Both the position numbers and the translations under genes were made by a program. Positions 28,151-42,156 of a stretch of DNA of 64,000 bases are shown piece by piece (position 1 is the first letter of the stretch; each line of letters starts with the position of its first letter). Below the pieces are notes generated by a model that was not told the DNA's origin, did no database searches, and saw only the letters and a list, made by a program, of their open reading frames with translations. The stretch comes from Manduca sexta (taxonomy: Eukaryota; Arthropoda; Insecta; Lepidoptera; Sphingidae): positions 14,105,170 to 14,169,169 of the forward strand of contig NC_051134.1 in assembly GCF_014839805.1 (NCBI RefSeq). The letters are read 5' to 3'.

Positions 28151-31100
28151 CACTGCATCACTAGGCTTCCTGCACTGTAGGACTTTCTATTGGGAAGTCA
28201 TCACGAGCGATGTGCCCTTCGCTTCCCCGGATAAGATAACCCATGCTTGCTCCCACACGTTTGGAAAGACAATTGACTAGACGTAGTCACTGCACTTTTT
28301 CATAGATATAGTGAAAACATATAGGACACACTACGCAAAAGTAATAATTATTCATGAAAATATACATTCACTTCCGATTTATAAATACACAGTAATTATA
28401 ATAAATATATTAAATAGTACTCACACTTTTCTAAATCGCTAGAAACCTTGTTAATGTTCCTGAAACAAAAGTTAATTATTTTTAAATCAACTCTCATTTC
28501 ATTAAAAGTACTATTAAAAATAGACAAACAAAAACCATTTAGTATAAATACTTATTTAATATTTTTATAATAATTTCAAAAACTAAAGAACCCTATCAAA
28601 AAAATTACTTTATAAATTGAAAAATCATGTTTGTGTAAATTGAGTCAATTACAGCAAATTAGGTGTTTTCCAATATTTATTGATAATTCAATAATATGAG
28701 GTAGCTATTACAATTACCATTCATTTTAAAATGATTTCAACAGGTCACACATCAATAACATTCATATTAATTAAAACGATACAAAATAATCTAACCTTTA
28801 GTTATAACCAGTTTTAAGTGAGAATATTTTTGACTAGCAGTAAATTCTAGTTCTAGGGAAGGTATTCAACATAAACTAGTTTAAACTATGCAAAACACGT
28901 TCCAACTAACAACGAGTTTTTACAGTAACCTATTACATAAAATTAATCTAGAACGAAAACTGTGCGTATGTTAAGATTTGTAAATATCATGATCAGTGTG
29001 CAAGTTTTAATATTATCTCGAGGACCCATTTATACATCGCAGTTTAAAAAGGAGAGTGACAAATCTTAAATATTACATATTATATATCTATAATACATTT
29101 TATTAATTTAATAAAAAATCATTGGGGTTTTCTATTGGTTAAAGCTATTAAGCCAGTGGGATCAAACCTACATTTAACGCCAATGTAGCATTTTCGGTGG
29201 TTTATTAACAAAATTGTCCCCTCCTTGAGAGTTCAATACATGTATAATATTACTACACAATAGGTTTACAATTTTATTTTCGCACCTTAAGCACTCTTAA
29301 AACCTTTAAAATTTAGAAAATCACAAGTCCAATAAGTGGGTCAAGATATCGTTGGACAAAATTTAAACAAAATCGGACTTGCGGACCTGACAGCTTGGTA
29401 GGTTCACCGAGACTAGTCTATGTGTGTCAAAGGCCATCAGGCTTTAATACGATATGAGGTGAGAAATTCGGTTATGGACCCGAATCACCGCAAAATTCGG
29501 TGACAAATGGGTCGAAAGGCCGGTGAGTCCAAACTCCGGAATAATCTCTCCCCTATTCGCTTCCGGGGCTAGGGAGATCGCTATAAACTAGAATTTACAC
29601 GCAGAAAAGTGTTTTGCTCACAACGCTACTATAGATATCCCCTAACAAAAGATTTTGCGTAAATCTATTTTAAGCGGAGAGAAAACTATTCGAGAGCATA
29701 CTTTCTTACTTAGTTGAAAATTATGAACATACATTTTGAAAAAAAAAAAAATACGTTTTTTTTTATTCGTGAATGCATGATATCTCGAAGACTTCGACGC
29801 TTTCATATAACTAAAGTCCTCATACATAGCTCACCTTCCTTTCCCGTCCCAAATTCCATCTGTATACAGTAAATGTTATTAGGAAGATTCTCTACAACCC
29901 ATTTTTACATTGCCTTTGAGTTGTATCAAAGTTATTGTAATTTAAAATAAAAAATAAAGTAAACACTGTTCCATATCTCACCATTACCACATTATCATGA
30001 TACGTTTACCAAGATAGAATAAATACAACAATCAGCATAATACAATTATAATACAATTAAATCGATTGTGTGGCTATTTGTACTCGTTACAAGCTTGAAA
30101 TCAATATAAGCCGCCTTGACACTGTTTGTTTGCTTTTACAGGCCGGCGGATGCATATGTAGGAATAAAATGTGATACATTAATAATGAAGAACATGGATT
30201 ACATACATTATAATAAGTTTACACAGTAATGCATTTCCATAAAAAATGCTATCTAAGCATTTTAGACGCTAATAAATTCCAGCTATTTCCACACTGGTAG
30301 TGCATACCGCTCCAATCGGCTTGAAACTTATTTTGAACTAAAGTTTATCTAGCGAAGGCAAAGGTATTTCTGCAACGACCACTTGATAGCATTACCATAT
30401 AAATGTCATGCTGATTGACCAATAAGTGAGAGAGTTTAAAAAATTGAGGTCTCAGCGCGGGACGCTCCTCAAAGGAGTTCATGGTTGAATGGAACATGTA
30501 GTGTTCAAATTATTTATGTCACTACAATGTCATCCTTTCTAAATAGAATATAAAGTTTATAATACGCTGGCACACCGACCGCGGTTCCTAAATGTAGGAT
30601 TGAGAACGACAATCATTAAATAATGTTTTAATCTTTATATACAATAAAATAAAGTCGAGATCCGCTTGAGAGGCAGCGGCATTCAAGAAGTAGGTTGAGA
30701 GAACGCACGTCTAGATACACCCGTTTATCACAAAGTCTCATTAACTCCTCGCTACGCGATGGAGAGATTTTTTTTCAATAATAATCTATTTACTTCCAAG
30801 TTTTTAAACGTTAAAATTATATTATTAAATCACAAAAAAATCATCTTACAGTAAATGAATATAGAGAATTAGTTACGGTACTTTTAAAAACATAGTTACA
30901 GTGTTATCAATCTTGTTGCCCTGCTTTAACAACAAAATGCAATATTTAAAACAGGTATTCCTAGTGTAATAGTTACATTATACTCGTAATATAGTTGGAA
31001 AGAGGGAAATGTTCACGAGCGACACACCTGGAAGACATTGAGTAATAAATAGTATCCGAGCGGCGAGAGGCTTGTGCACTTTCTATTAGGAACAGCGAAC

Positions 31101-33600
31101 AAAAGTAACGAGCAAAAGTTACGATATCTTATGTGATATAACCGCGGTCGCCGCCGCTGCTCATTGCAATATAACCGAGCGATCCAACGATTTCACGCCC
31201 CATTCGCCTTTCGTAACACCCTTCTAAAATTAGCTTTAGCTACCTACATACAATATACATATCCTCTAATCCAAGCTCTCTAATTCCATAGCTGAAATGC
31301 CATACAGAAAATAATAAAATATAAATATTTAATATAAGTTTGTTATTTTTGTGTTGAATTATTAATAAAAATTTTAGTATATAAGCAACACGAACAGAAT
31401 GACGTGTTAATTAAATCAGCTTAGGCGTAAATTATAATTCTACATGCAAAACAATCATACTTTGTGCTACATCTACTATGGGTTCAGTTAACAACATAGA
31501 TGCATTGATTTTTAATATTTTTAATATCGGACTACTTCGGATATACCCTGGACTCTAGATGCTATGTAGGTACGATGTGAAAATTTTACATAAATGCGTT
31601 ATGGTAATCATTTTCTCACATTAAATTTCGTGAGAAATAATTTAGAACGTATTAATATTAATTTATTTGTATTATTTGAATAACGTTTCCGAATAAATTT
31701 ATATTTTTGTCCAACAATCAACATTGAAATATTATCGAGGACTGGATCCATTTGTTGACCATAGGGGTTGGACACATAATAATCACACCAGCTCATCACC
31801 CTAAGATAAGATTATACTATAAATACATATTAATATGTATTCATATTTAACATTACGCCGCAGCTGCAGAGTCCAACTAAGGGCTATATAGAAAGTGTTA
31901 ACCCGCTTATGAGGTCTCTCAGAACTCGAAGCATTTTGGTCTAAGCATGTCATTTCTACTATAAATTACTAAAATCCACTCTTCTAGTGCTCTTAAGTAC
32001 TAAAATGAATAAAATTTTGTTTTTAAAATAATGTTTGGTTTCGATAGAACCCACATTGTTGATTTACAGATTACAGATTTAATTTAGTCCTGATGTGACA
32101 GAATCTTAGCTTTATAAAACATATACTTGTTGCATCAGTCACCAAGGTGATTAATATATACACTGTAATTAATTATTTTGAATAGTTATGTAAAATAACT
32201 TGAATTAAATCTGAAATTAAAAACCTTAACACAAAGATCCTAAATAGAAAATAATATAAATATAGGCTTTAATAATAACTCGATAACGTCTTATTATTAA
32301 TGACGTTTGGGGAATACTAAATACGTAAACAATTGGGAAAATACTCGGACGGTTTTGTGCTAAGAATTAATTAAGCGGTTGATGTTATATCCTACCCTTA
32401 TACAAAAACTTTTAAAATAATATAGTAAAACAAGGATAATATAAATTACCGGTACACATTATCGTACGCAATAAACACAAACCTCTCACCGACGGTGATG
32501 GTTTCAGATAATAACGTACAAATAAAGAGAAAAGAAACAAATCCAAATCATTAGAAACTCGGGTAGTTTTGCAAGTTTCTAGTGTTGTGGATTACTTATA
32601 GTGTGTTGCAAGTTATTAATAACTAACAATCTGGCTGTGCCGCATTCTCTAACAAAGTGCCTACCTATCAGTGGGTAAACAGCAAGAGATCTCAGCGAAA
32701 AATACGTTCACCAACCTAGATGCGCGGTACTTTCGTTTTGAAATCGGCGCGCACAATTGCTTCTATCGAGCAGAGGCCAGCCAGATGCAGCCGGGAGTAT
32801 ACGCTCGTTACGCCACTTCAGTCTTTCTAATATTACTCTCACATTTTATTATACACAATGAAAATTGTCCATGGTAAAAGGTATTAAAATGTACCATCAC
32901 GTAGTGTATTAACTTGTGCGGATGGTTATTATAATATTTTTAACACGAATTTATTAGTCAAACATATTGATTGCAGCATTAAAATGTTATAGTATTTTCA
33001 CAAACAAACGAATATTAATAACAAGTTCGCAAACGCTGCAATGACTTGGAAGTTTCTATATTAAATAATAGAAGGGTATTTAATATACAGATGACTAAAT
33101 AAATGGCAATAGCTAAGTCTCTAAATTAATTTTGCACATTTTTGAGTTCCCAATAGGAAAAATTCCAATTCCCAAGGATAAATGTTGAAACAAAACTGTC
33201 GACTACTGCAATTTACCTAAAATGATAATCAGCACGTGCATAATGATAATGGTGTTAACAAGTAACGCCAGTATAAAAGTAAATAAGTTACATAAGTGCG
33301 ATCTAATAGAGACGATTAAAGCTACAATTACTCAAGAAGAGTTTCTCGCACGTGTGCGGCGATATGACAGGAGGTTGTGACGAACGTCATACAACTCTTA
33401 CTACATTACAACATTGTTTCAAAACAATGAATTAGTAGAGGTGTATAATAATAAAATACGAAAATTAAATCGGTCTGCCAATTTGAGATAATTGTCACTA
33501 TTTTGTTATCATAACTTTACAAGGTTCAAGATAGAGGTTGACAGTAAGCAGTCAATTTGATGCTGTGACATAAAACTCAATTATGTAATATTTAACTACT
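28151..33600. other. AT-rich non-coding stretch with one odd GC-balanced block
   Basis: No gene is supported. A block at about 29,320-29,590 is clearly more GC-balanced than its surroundings and repeats the word AATTCGG or ATTCGG several times, some in inverted order; it may be an old repeat that I cannot name. Another patch with CpG lies at about 31,140-31,210. Confidence 0.45.
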
Positions 33601-33602
33601 TA

Positions 33603-33630
33603 GTCTGGCCATAAATACTGTTACACTTAA
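33603..33630 (+). repeat. maT left terminal inverted repeat
   Basis: The left end starts GTCTGGCCATAAATACTG directly after the TA. It mirrors the right end with three mismatches in the first 20 bases. Confidence 0.85.
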
Positions 33631-33740
33631 TTATAAAAAAATATTACATTTGAATTTCGAATCTGTCATTTTTATACGATTGTTCATTGTGTTTTCTCAT
33701 TTTGGCGCCAATACATTGTAAAATATTTTGCGATATTAAA

Positions 33741-34780
33741 ATGGTGTGGGGTGATAAAGAGAACCGAATCGCTGTGATAGCATTACACAAAGTAGGTATG
33801 GAGCCAAATGCAATTTTTAAAACTCTCCATACACTTGGTATTAGTAAAATGTTTGTGTACCGGGCTATTAATAGGTACAATGAGACCTCCTCTGTTTGTG
33901 ACAGAAAAAGATCTGGCCGTCCACGTAGTGTTCGTACGAAAAAGGTGGTCAAAGCAGTAAGGGAAAGAATTCGAAGAAATCCTGTCCGAAAGCAAAAGAT
34001 TTTATCTCGGGAAATGAAGATAGCACCTAGAACCATGTCGCGTATTTTAAAAGATGACTTAGGACTTGCAGCCTATAAGAGACGCACTGGCCATTTCTTA
34101 ACTGATAATTTAAAGAAGAATAGGGTGGTAAAATCGAAACAACTACTGAAGCGGTACGCAAAGGGAGGTCACAGAAAAATTTTGTTTACGGATGAGAAAA
34201 TTTTTACAATTGAGCAACATTTTAACAAACAAAATGACCGTATTTATGCTCAAAGCTCTAAGGAAGCTTCCCAATTAGTCGACAGAGTGCAACGTGGACA
34301 TTATCCGACTTCAGTGATGGTTTGGTGGGGTGTTAGCTATGAAGGAGTGACTGAGCCATATTTTTGTGAAAAAGGTATCAAAACATCGGCACAAGTGTAT
34401 CAAGATACCATTCTTGAGAAGGTAGTTAAGCCCCTTAACATCACCATGTTCAATAACCAAGTATGGTCCTTCCAGCAAGACTCGGCGCCGGGTCATAAAG
34501 CTCGGTCCACGCAGTCTTGGTTGGAATCGAACGTTTCGGACTTCATCAGAGCTGAAGACTGGCCGTCGTCTAGTCCCGATCTTAATCCGCTGGATTATGA
34601 TTTGTGGTCAGTTTTAGAGAGTACAGCTTGCTCTAAACGCCATGATAATTTGAGTCCCTAAAACAATCTATACGATTGGCAGTGAAGAATTTTCCCATGG
34701 AAAGAGTGCGTGCTTCTATTGATAACTGGCCTCATCGTTTAAAGGACTGTATTGCAGCCAATGGAGACCACTTCGAATAA
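33741..34780 (+). pseudogene. maT transposase, one frameshift
   Basis: Cut-and-paste transposase of the DD37D (maT) group. Taken from the ATG at 33,741 (MVWGDKEN...) it would be 346 residues, the family's usual size. An upstream in-frame ATG at 33,687 would add 18 residues, but the protein-like part starts at 33,741. An N-terminal helix-turn-helix region is followed by a GRPR motif at residues 59-62. Catalytic aspartates are D151 (in FTDEK), D247 (in QQDSAPGH) and D285 (in NPLDYDLW), with 37 residues between the second and third. After HDNL (residue 304) one base is missing at about 34,652-34,653, so the frame hits a stop at 34,659-34,661. The other frame continues for 42 residues in family-like fashion (VRASIDNWP, GDHFE) to TAA 34,778-34,780. 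As it stands the product lacks about 42 C-terminal residues, though all three catalytic residues remain. Confidence 0.93.
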
Positions 34781-34872
34781 GCTTTTTATATTTTTAATTG
34801 TTTTATATTTATGTATTAAACTGACACACTGTAAAAGTAATAAATGTTATTTGCAGTTAACAATTTTCTTTT

Positions 34873-34900
34873 TTCTTTATTACAATATTTATGGCAAGAC
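34873..34900 (-). repeat. maT right terminal inverted repeat
   Basis: Read on the minus strand from the flanking TA it starts GTCTTGCCATAAATATTG, the inverted partner of the left end. Confidence 0.85.
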
Positions 34901-34902
34901 TA

Positions 34903-37900
34903 GGTATAAATAAAAAGCACTTACAAATTTCTTTCGAGGTGGTCAATAAATCTGATTTTAATTTGCATTTGCCCCGATTTCTCTGATCTTAGAGGCGGGA
35001 TTTTTTTCGTATTTTTCCATGGACTGCCAGGCCTTGACCTATAGCCCCTTTTAGTTTAGACGTTGACTTATAGGACACCCATTATATTAAAATAAATGAA
35101 TAATAACCAAGTGTAATTTGTTTACCTAAACTGTGACCTAGATAAAACAGTATTAATGTATAAATTAAGTTTACATAAAGAGATGAAATTCACTTAAAAA
35201 TCAAAGTTTAACTACATGTTACTTAAGGCACACGACAATTAATAAGCTGTTTGCAATTCATATAGGTATATACATTGCAAAAGAGTGAAATAAAATTCAC
35301 AAAAGCACCCGAGCTTTATGCGAAACGGAACGACTTTCCTTGCAAACGCAATACTGATACTAAACTAACTGAGAGAAGATTTTTTTCCCATTTAACTTAC
35401 AGCGATCTGACTCATGAACAGATTAGTATGACAAAATAATTTTAAACAATTATAGGACTAGTGTGTCTAGTACGGATCAAAGTACAATGGATCAATGAAC
35501 AAATGTAAAAAAAAACTATTCTTAACTTAAAATGCTAATTTACTTTCCCTAATGGGTCAAGTTCATTTAAATATATCCTACAAGCCATACGTAATAGTCT
35601 TGTCATAGTAATATTAAAGTATACTATAGCACTCCGGAAACTTAAAATATGCCATAAATATACGTAAAAACTATTTTTTGCTTATTACTGTGCATGTAAA
35701 TAATTGGTTATTTTTGAGTACTGAAACAAACAAAATTTTATAGTTACCGTTGAACATGACCGTATTATTAAAAAGCATACCCTACTGTGACAAGGTTAGA
35801 ACTAACAAGGCGAACGAAAAATATTTAACATTACTAAAACATTCACTTCTACGTGTATAGCTCAAAGTAACCAAGGTAGAAATGCGCTGCGGTAAAATAG
35901 ATCGATAAAAACACGTTATCATCAATAATACTATGATCACAAATTAATCAAATTGTTGTACCTTAACGGTATCGTTCTCTATCGATGTCGGAAGTAAACT
36001 ATTTTTATTAACTTACGTGAAGTAACCAAAGATATCTAAAGACCACGTCAACGATATCATAATATCTTTACTTTTCCCAACAATATGGGAAGTCAATAAT
36101 GATGATTAACGACAGTTTAAATGTCGACAGGAACATGGCGTGTTCGGCGGAAATGATCTGTGCAACAAGTCAATGGTTGTTGATGCAATTATCCACAATC
36201 AGTAGATTCCAGACGCCAATTTCCATCAGATCGAATAAGGATTAGATCAAGATTTTTCCATCACTGAAAGATTCCCTTTATTTATTTTATAAACACCACT
36301 AGACATTCAACTACCTGTTTGTACCCCACGATTAAATCGCATTTACAAATTAAATACATTTGACGTTTGCAGTTTGAGTGAAACAGCGAAATACTTTGCA
36401 GAGCGTGACGTCAGCAGCTATCGCGGCGATACCTCGGCACACTCCCTGAGCGAGGCCTTAGGAGCGTCGAGCTGCCTTCGTGGAAGCAGATGTGAAAGGA
36501 ATTAGATATTGTGTTATTTAATGGCAGATATTTTAACTATAAAAAAATAAACAATGCAAATCTCTGAAAGAGAAACATAGATTTCTATTTTCTGGTGAAT
36601 TTAGATAATATTATAATATAAGAATTTAAAACAATGGTACATAAATAATAATTGTTATATTCAATAAACACATGTTTTATTATGTTCCTACCCTCATAAA
36701 CATAATAATATTTAGATACGTAGGTACAATGTAAATAGCTGTTATGTAAGTTCAAAATGAGTTTCCATTTGAAGAGAAACTTGTTGCTACATTAATGCCA
36801 CAGATTAGTTATCTTTCATAACAAATCCGATTGCCATAAAATTGTTTCTACGTAACTTTATACATACGATATAACTTATTCATTAATGATCAAATATCAG
36901 GAACAATAAATACCTAAGGCCAAATTTAGTGGGTAGATTATATATAGGATAATTATACGTAGGCAACTTCTAAGAAAGGTTTTTGCAAAATTCCTGAAAA
37001 GCAGATCCGAAACTTCTCAGGAAAAAAATCGCAAACAAAAGCAAAATCAATATCATTCGCTTGAAACATTGTGATCGAAATAATGTAGAAAGGAAGCACA
37101 CTAATGCGGTATCAAATTAAATCAAACAAGCACATAAAATGGCATTTCATTTATGCAGCGTGCGCCAGATTTCATAAGCGATCTCTCCGCACCCCTGATC
37201 TAGGTTAGGTGGTCGACAACGGCAGCAGTGGCGTATCGAGCGCGTCTGATGTTAACCTACATACTTCCGCGGCACACTTGCCAGTTGAGTTGGGGTCGAG
37301 AGCATCCGTACCCGTAAAATTCGTGACCCAGCCCCGTTCCTCCGACCTCTTTGGTCGTATTTCGAGACCCTCGTTTCCTTTAAACTTTGTTAGATAATTG
37401 ATTGCGGGGTTCCGCTTTCGTGAACCGCTTCTGATTATGAGTACGGGTAAATTATTCGACTGAATCAAGAGGTTGCGAATAATAAATTTCATTTGACTGC
37501 TTCTATCTTGCCTATATAAATTTATACTTTTCTACTCTATGTCTATTGTGGATACGGCACTTTCCTTATTCAACTCTATTTTATTTTATCTAAGTATATG
37601 AAATATCATGAGTTAGGTGTATTCACAAAACAGTTTGATACCTTAACATATAAATTTTTACGTAACTACCATGTCGCCATTCAGGGTTTACGCGCGCTTT
37701 TTCCATATGCAGAAATCCCCCGAAACGCATGGCATGACGGGTCGCATAAAGCAACATAACGCTTTTTTAATCCAAAATGAAAATAGTAGGCGGATGTGTT
37801 TTGAAGTAAACAATTATTAATATTGATGAGGAGATTCGTGTGGCGAATCTAGTTGATAGGCTTTTATAGTACAAGAATTCGACAACTAGGCGTATAAGGT

Positions 37901-40900
37901 GATAAAAAATAATACAATTTGGAGTCAAATAAAAATCAATATTATATTTGAAACATATCTATCAATAAGTTAACGATACGTTAATTCGTATAATGAAAGT
38001 GTTTAATCAAACACAAACAACCACCAGTTATTTTTTACATCTTACAACTTTCCGCACATTTATAGTTTCCAAATTGCACAATCTTTCATCTCGGAGCGAT
38101 GAGTAAATCTTTTTACCTTTCGAAATTCAATCAATGGAACAAAAAGTACAATCCGTTCTAAATTGTTGTATTCTTTATTGAGCTTTCTAGCGAAACAGCT
38201 ACTTCAATAATTATCTATGATAAATCTGTGTTATAGTCTTCTACTATAAGCAATATGTTTACGGTACATTGAAGGGACATGGGTATTCATAGGGCCAAAT
38301 ATAAAGAGCAACGAAGCAATATGCGGCGTGCACCGTGCGCCCGGGCCGCCTAGGGTCGACGTCCGGCCCGTGTCACTAACAACTACCAATCGATAACCTG
38401 ATTTGCACTACACCACTTGTCATGATTCACCCGATACATAACCGAATTAACTAATGTTTAATTGCTAGAGTTATCTTGATACGTTTTTAGTTGTTACGCT
38501 GACCTGCAAACGCCTGTTTATTGTAGAGTTGTTTGTGCGGTCTCATAAAATGCGACATTCGACAGTTGTCAATTAATGTTCTCCAAATTTTGTTTTTACT
38601 TTAAACATTGTTAACTTTGTTTGATGACAGCAAAATAATTTGGGAGAATAACGTCAGTTCGAATTTTGAAGTTGCTAAAAGCAGCAGAATATGAGGATAT
38701 GAAAATAAGTAAATAATTTACATAATATATTTAAAACGGAATAATAAATGAACTTTAGCGAACAAGATAAATTAAATTTAAATACCTACGTCATGCCATT
38801 TAAAATGTATCAATGCATTTGGAATTTTGTATCACTTTAATTAACTCAAAAGAGCAGTAACCTGTTTGTGTCAAAATAAGCAGGTCTAAAAGACCACTTT
38901 AGGAGATATCACAAGGTGAAACATACTGCAAACGTTCTTTACCTGAAAAAAGTTAATTGAAACATCTTTTATTTTCGCGAAATTTCTTTAAGAAAGGAAC
39001 GCGCTACGTTCACCTCGCTTTATATTCTAGTTACCTTTTTAGACTTATCGATTTATGGGACCATACTTAAGCTTATATGTTATGTCAATTGATACGACTA
39101 TGCAAGCGTCCTGCCAACCAGGTCCGCGTGTAATCAGGGGTCAACGCCCTGCCAACAGACAAGTTAACCGCGGAATACTGACCCGTCCCGAACAAACCCA
39201 TCAACAATGCAAAGTGAAGCTTATGGAATTAAATATTAGTTTAATTATATTTGAGTACCATAAAAGGAACACGATATTAATCATTCAATGAATAATATAG
39301 CTATGATATAAAATAATAATGACTCTTACATCTTCGTAATTAACTTTAAATTATCATTGATTACTAACTCTTACTCTAATGAGCAAATTAAAAAACACGT
39401 ATCAACGATACTAGGTAAACATTTACATGTTATTTTATTAAACATATTATTAAGCACTTAAAGAGGGGTCTATGGTGAACTATTTTTAATTACCTATTCT
39501 AGTTTAACAAAGATACATCTTAATATAATTTGAATTACATCGCCGCCATTATCCCTGCGGCAAATTACAAGAAAACTTAGAAAAAAAAATCTGGTCAATT
39601 CGCATACTATATCACACGCTACACGCACGCAACATTTACGTTACAACATTCATATCCGTATCCACAGGTTGACAATTGACTTTGCCGTATACACACCAAC
39701 TGGTTGACTTCATTTGCGGCGTATTTATGATCGAGTCGGTGTAAACACTCAATAGATGAAAATTGTGAGGTCTACCTCAGTGAGAATTTTCAATGACCAT
39801 TGTGAAGAACGGTTTAACAAAATAAAATCCAAGCATGTTACAATGAAAAGCAGTTTCAGTACTTGCGATACTCAATTTACTATGTATTGTTAAAATACCT
39901 ATTACCTTGTAAAGCTGAGATGTCTTGTAGCTTTTACTACTGACGATGAAAAGACTGCCATCTACAGGATTTTTATTAAAACTAAGTTTATTCGTATAAG
40001 CATTTAGTTATAGAAGTTGTCGCTTTCTATATTATAATGACATCTAGCGATATTCCCGGAAACTAAAGACTTGCAGCTATAACCTCATTGATTACTTTGT
40101 TCGATCTCCATGAAAGGTATGATCTGCATACTTTGATAGAGACGTTATATTAGGAGTCCCTTTTCTCGGACCCCTTGAGGAAAACTTAGTTTTACACTGT
40201 TATTTGCTATGATTAACATTTTATAAATTTGTTCTTTTATTTAATAATATATAAAATTTATAGTATAACCTTTCACTCATTTATCGTAATAAATGTCTTG
40301 TTCCGTGCCACTATCAATTATTAAATCTATTGGATTCTTAATCAATATGAGACATTTTAATTAAAATGATTGTAAGTTAAATAACTACATTTGACAGCCT
40401 ACTTTTCCAAATTGTGTCATTACTACGAATACAATTAATGGCTTCGCCTTTTTATTTAAATTACATCTAACACTTAAAATCAAGCAACGAAATGTACATG
40501 TATGTTTGTTTATCCATGTTTAAAGCTAGGATTCAATTTGTATGCTGTCCTACAGATGGAAACGAACGCTTATGTGCAATTCCATATTCATTTTTTAAAT
40601 AACAATTGAAAGTTAATTGGTGTAATTGATCTATTCAAATTTCTGGATTGAGGATTAAGTCTGAAAAAATATTTCACTACGAACAATCGCTCAGATTCAT
40701 TTAGTTAAATACTTAATTAATATTATATAATTTAATCTATTTACATTACTATATTACTACTTATACTTAGCTATATATATTATTATAGTACATATTATTA
40801 TTATGGATTCTATAAGAGATAAAAGATATGGCTACAGAGTCCGCCATGTACGGCCTAAATAAACATTTTGTAAAGGATTTCCAAATGTAAGTTAGTAGGT

Positions 40901-41860
40901 TATGCGTTATACTAACCACTACACAACCCAGTAACAGTTAACCACATCGCACAGATGACCCTAAAACTAAAAACGACTATTAGATAGTACAAGTGCCGTT
41001 GTACCGAATTAGATCGAGGTAAAACGATGACAAATCCGATAACAGACACGATAACGTACGTATTAAAGTATTTTATGCGAAACAGTTCTGTACGTATCGA
41101 TATTCTGCATTACTATTACGGTTGCAAGCATGTACACTGATGTGTAAATAAGGAAAAAATAATTTAATAAGCTTATCATTTGATTATAATTGTTTAATAC
41201 AGGGGTAGCATAAACACAAATGTGTACAAGAATACCTACATTGTAATATTCGTGGTAAATTTTGGTACTTAATCTTAATTCATATTTTTATGACATCGCG
41301 ATAAATAAATCTACACAATTTAGGCAATAATTTTTTTTCAGTACAATATATAAATAATTATAGAAAATGACATAAGTAAAAAAAAATAACATGCAGCGCA
41401 AAACACGTTAAAACGTGTTATGTACGCTTTAAAATATGTTGCATGAAATATATAATGCGGTTTAAAATATATTTTTAATTTAATTATGACTGTCAACGTT
41501 ACACATTTTAACTAAACACAACACTTTTTATTGACTGAACGAATGAAAATATTAACGTTCTCTGCAAACAAAATATTGTATTCATGAGGCAGCTTCCCGA
41601 AGTTTTAGTAACGAGATGATTTCCATTTATCATTCGGCGTGTCCTTGGCGAAACTCGCTCAAGGCCGTGCGGATCCCGGAAGTATCCTTGGACCCGGCAA
41701 CAGCCCCGTAAAATACAAGGTCTTTTCGACATTATTACGGTATACTGTATAGCATAGTCGAATCTGGCAGTTGATCCACGAAATCATGTTCTATTTAAAT
41801 GGAAACTCGACGTAAGTTAAGTATGTACTGTAACATGAAATATTTTAGACCATTTATTGT
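34903..41860. other. AT-rich non-coding stretch
   Basis: No gene is supported. A CpG-richer patch lies at about 36,405-36,490 and a GC-balanced block at about 37,190-37,440; frames on both strands overlap the latter and neither resembles a known protein. A frame at 39,055-39,291 contains an imperfect internal duplication (CCTGCCAAC occurs twice, about 40 bases apart) but nothing else. A palindrome at 41,402-41,419 is noted separately. Confidence 0.5.
41402..41419. repeat. short perfect inverted repeat
   Basis: Arms AACACGTT and AACGTGTT are exact reverse complements separated by AA. It could be a dimeric transcription-factor site or chance; no flanking gene supports either. Confidence 0.5.
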
Positions 41861-41861
41861 G

Positions 41862-42156
41862 TACTGGTGGTAGGTCTCTCATATGTAAGAGTCCACCTAT
41901 TTCTGCCCTCAAACAGCAGTGTGTGGTCACTGTTGTGTTCCGTTTGAAGGACATTGTAGCAAGTGTAACTACTGGACATAATAAGATTTAACATCTCATG
42001 TCTCAGGATGGCGAGCGCAGCGGAATACCTAAAACAATACTATGTAATTCAAGTTGTTAAATGATGTTTCTGCTGTTCATGGCCGGTCATATCGCTTACC
42101 ATCAGGCGGACGGCAAGCTCGTCTCGTCATTCAAAGCAATAAAAAAAAATAGAAGA
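41862..42156 (+). mobile_element. LINE 3'-end fragment
   Basis: A 5'-truncated non-LTR retrotransposon remnant. It runs from a 'ggtggtaggtctctcatatg' block through CAGCAGTGTGTGGTCACTGT and a 'tctcaggatggcgagcgcag' block to CGCTTACCATCAGGCGGACG, and ends in an A-rich tail near 42,156. I recognise this as a very common lepidopteran LINE tail. No reverse-transcriptase sequence is left. Confidence 0.75.

Larger units (their letters stand above)
33601..34902 (+). mobile_element. maT-type (DD37D) mariner transposon, nearly intact
   Basis: A complete Tc1/mariner-superfamily DNA transposon occupies 33,603-34,900 (1,298 bp) between TA dinucleotides at 33,601-33,602 and 34,901-34,902, the usual target duplication. 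The inverted ends match at 17 of the first 20 positions: GTCTGGCCATAAATACTGTT on the left against GTCTTGCCATAAATATTGTA read inward from the right. Between them lies one transposase frame with a single frameshift. The DD37D spacing and 1.3 kb length fit the maT group known from Lepidoptera (Bombyx mariner-like elements). The preserved ends and lone frameshift point to a fairly young insertion that is probably no longer autonomous. Confidence 0.95.

Noticed and set aside
6306..41105. Single TATCGATA motifs (about 6,307, 8,958 and 41,096) as promoters
   Set aside because: Isolated eight-base matches at this frequency are near what AT-rich DNA gives by chance, and none has a transcript signal beside it.
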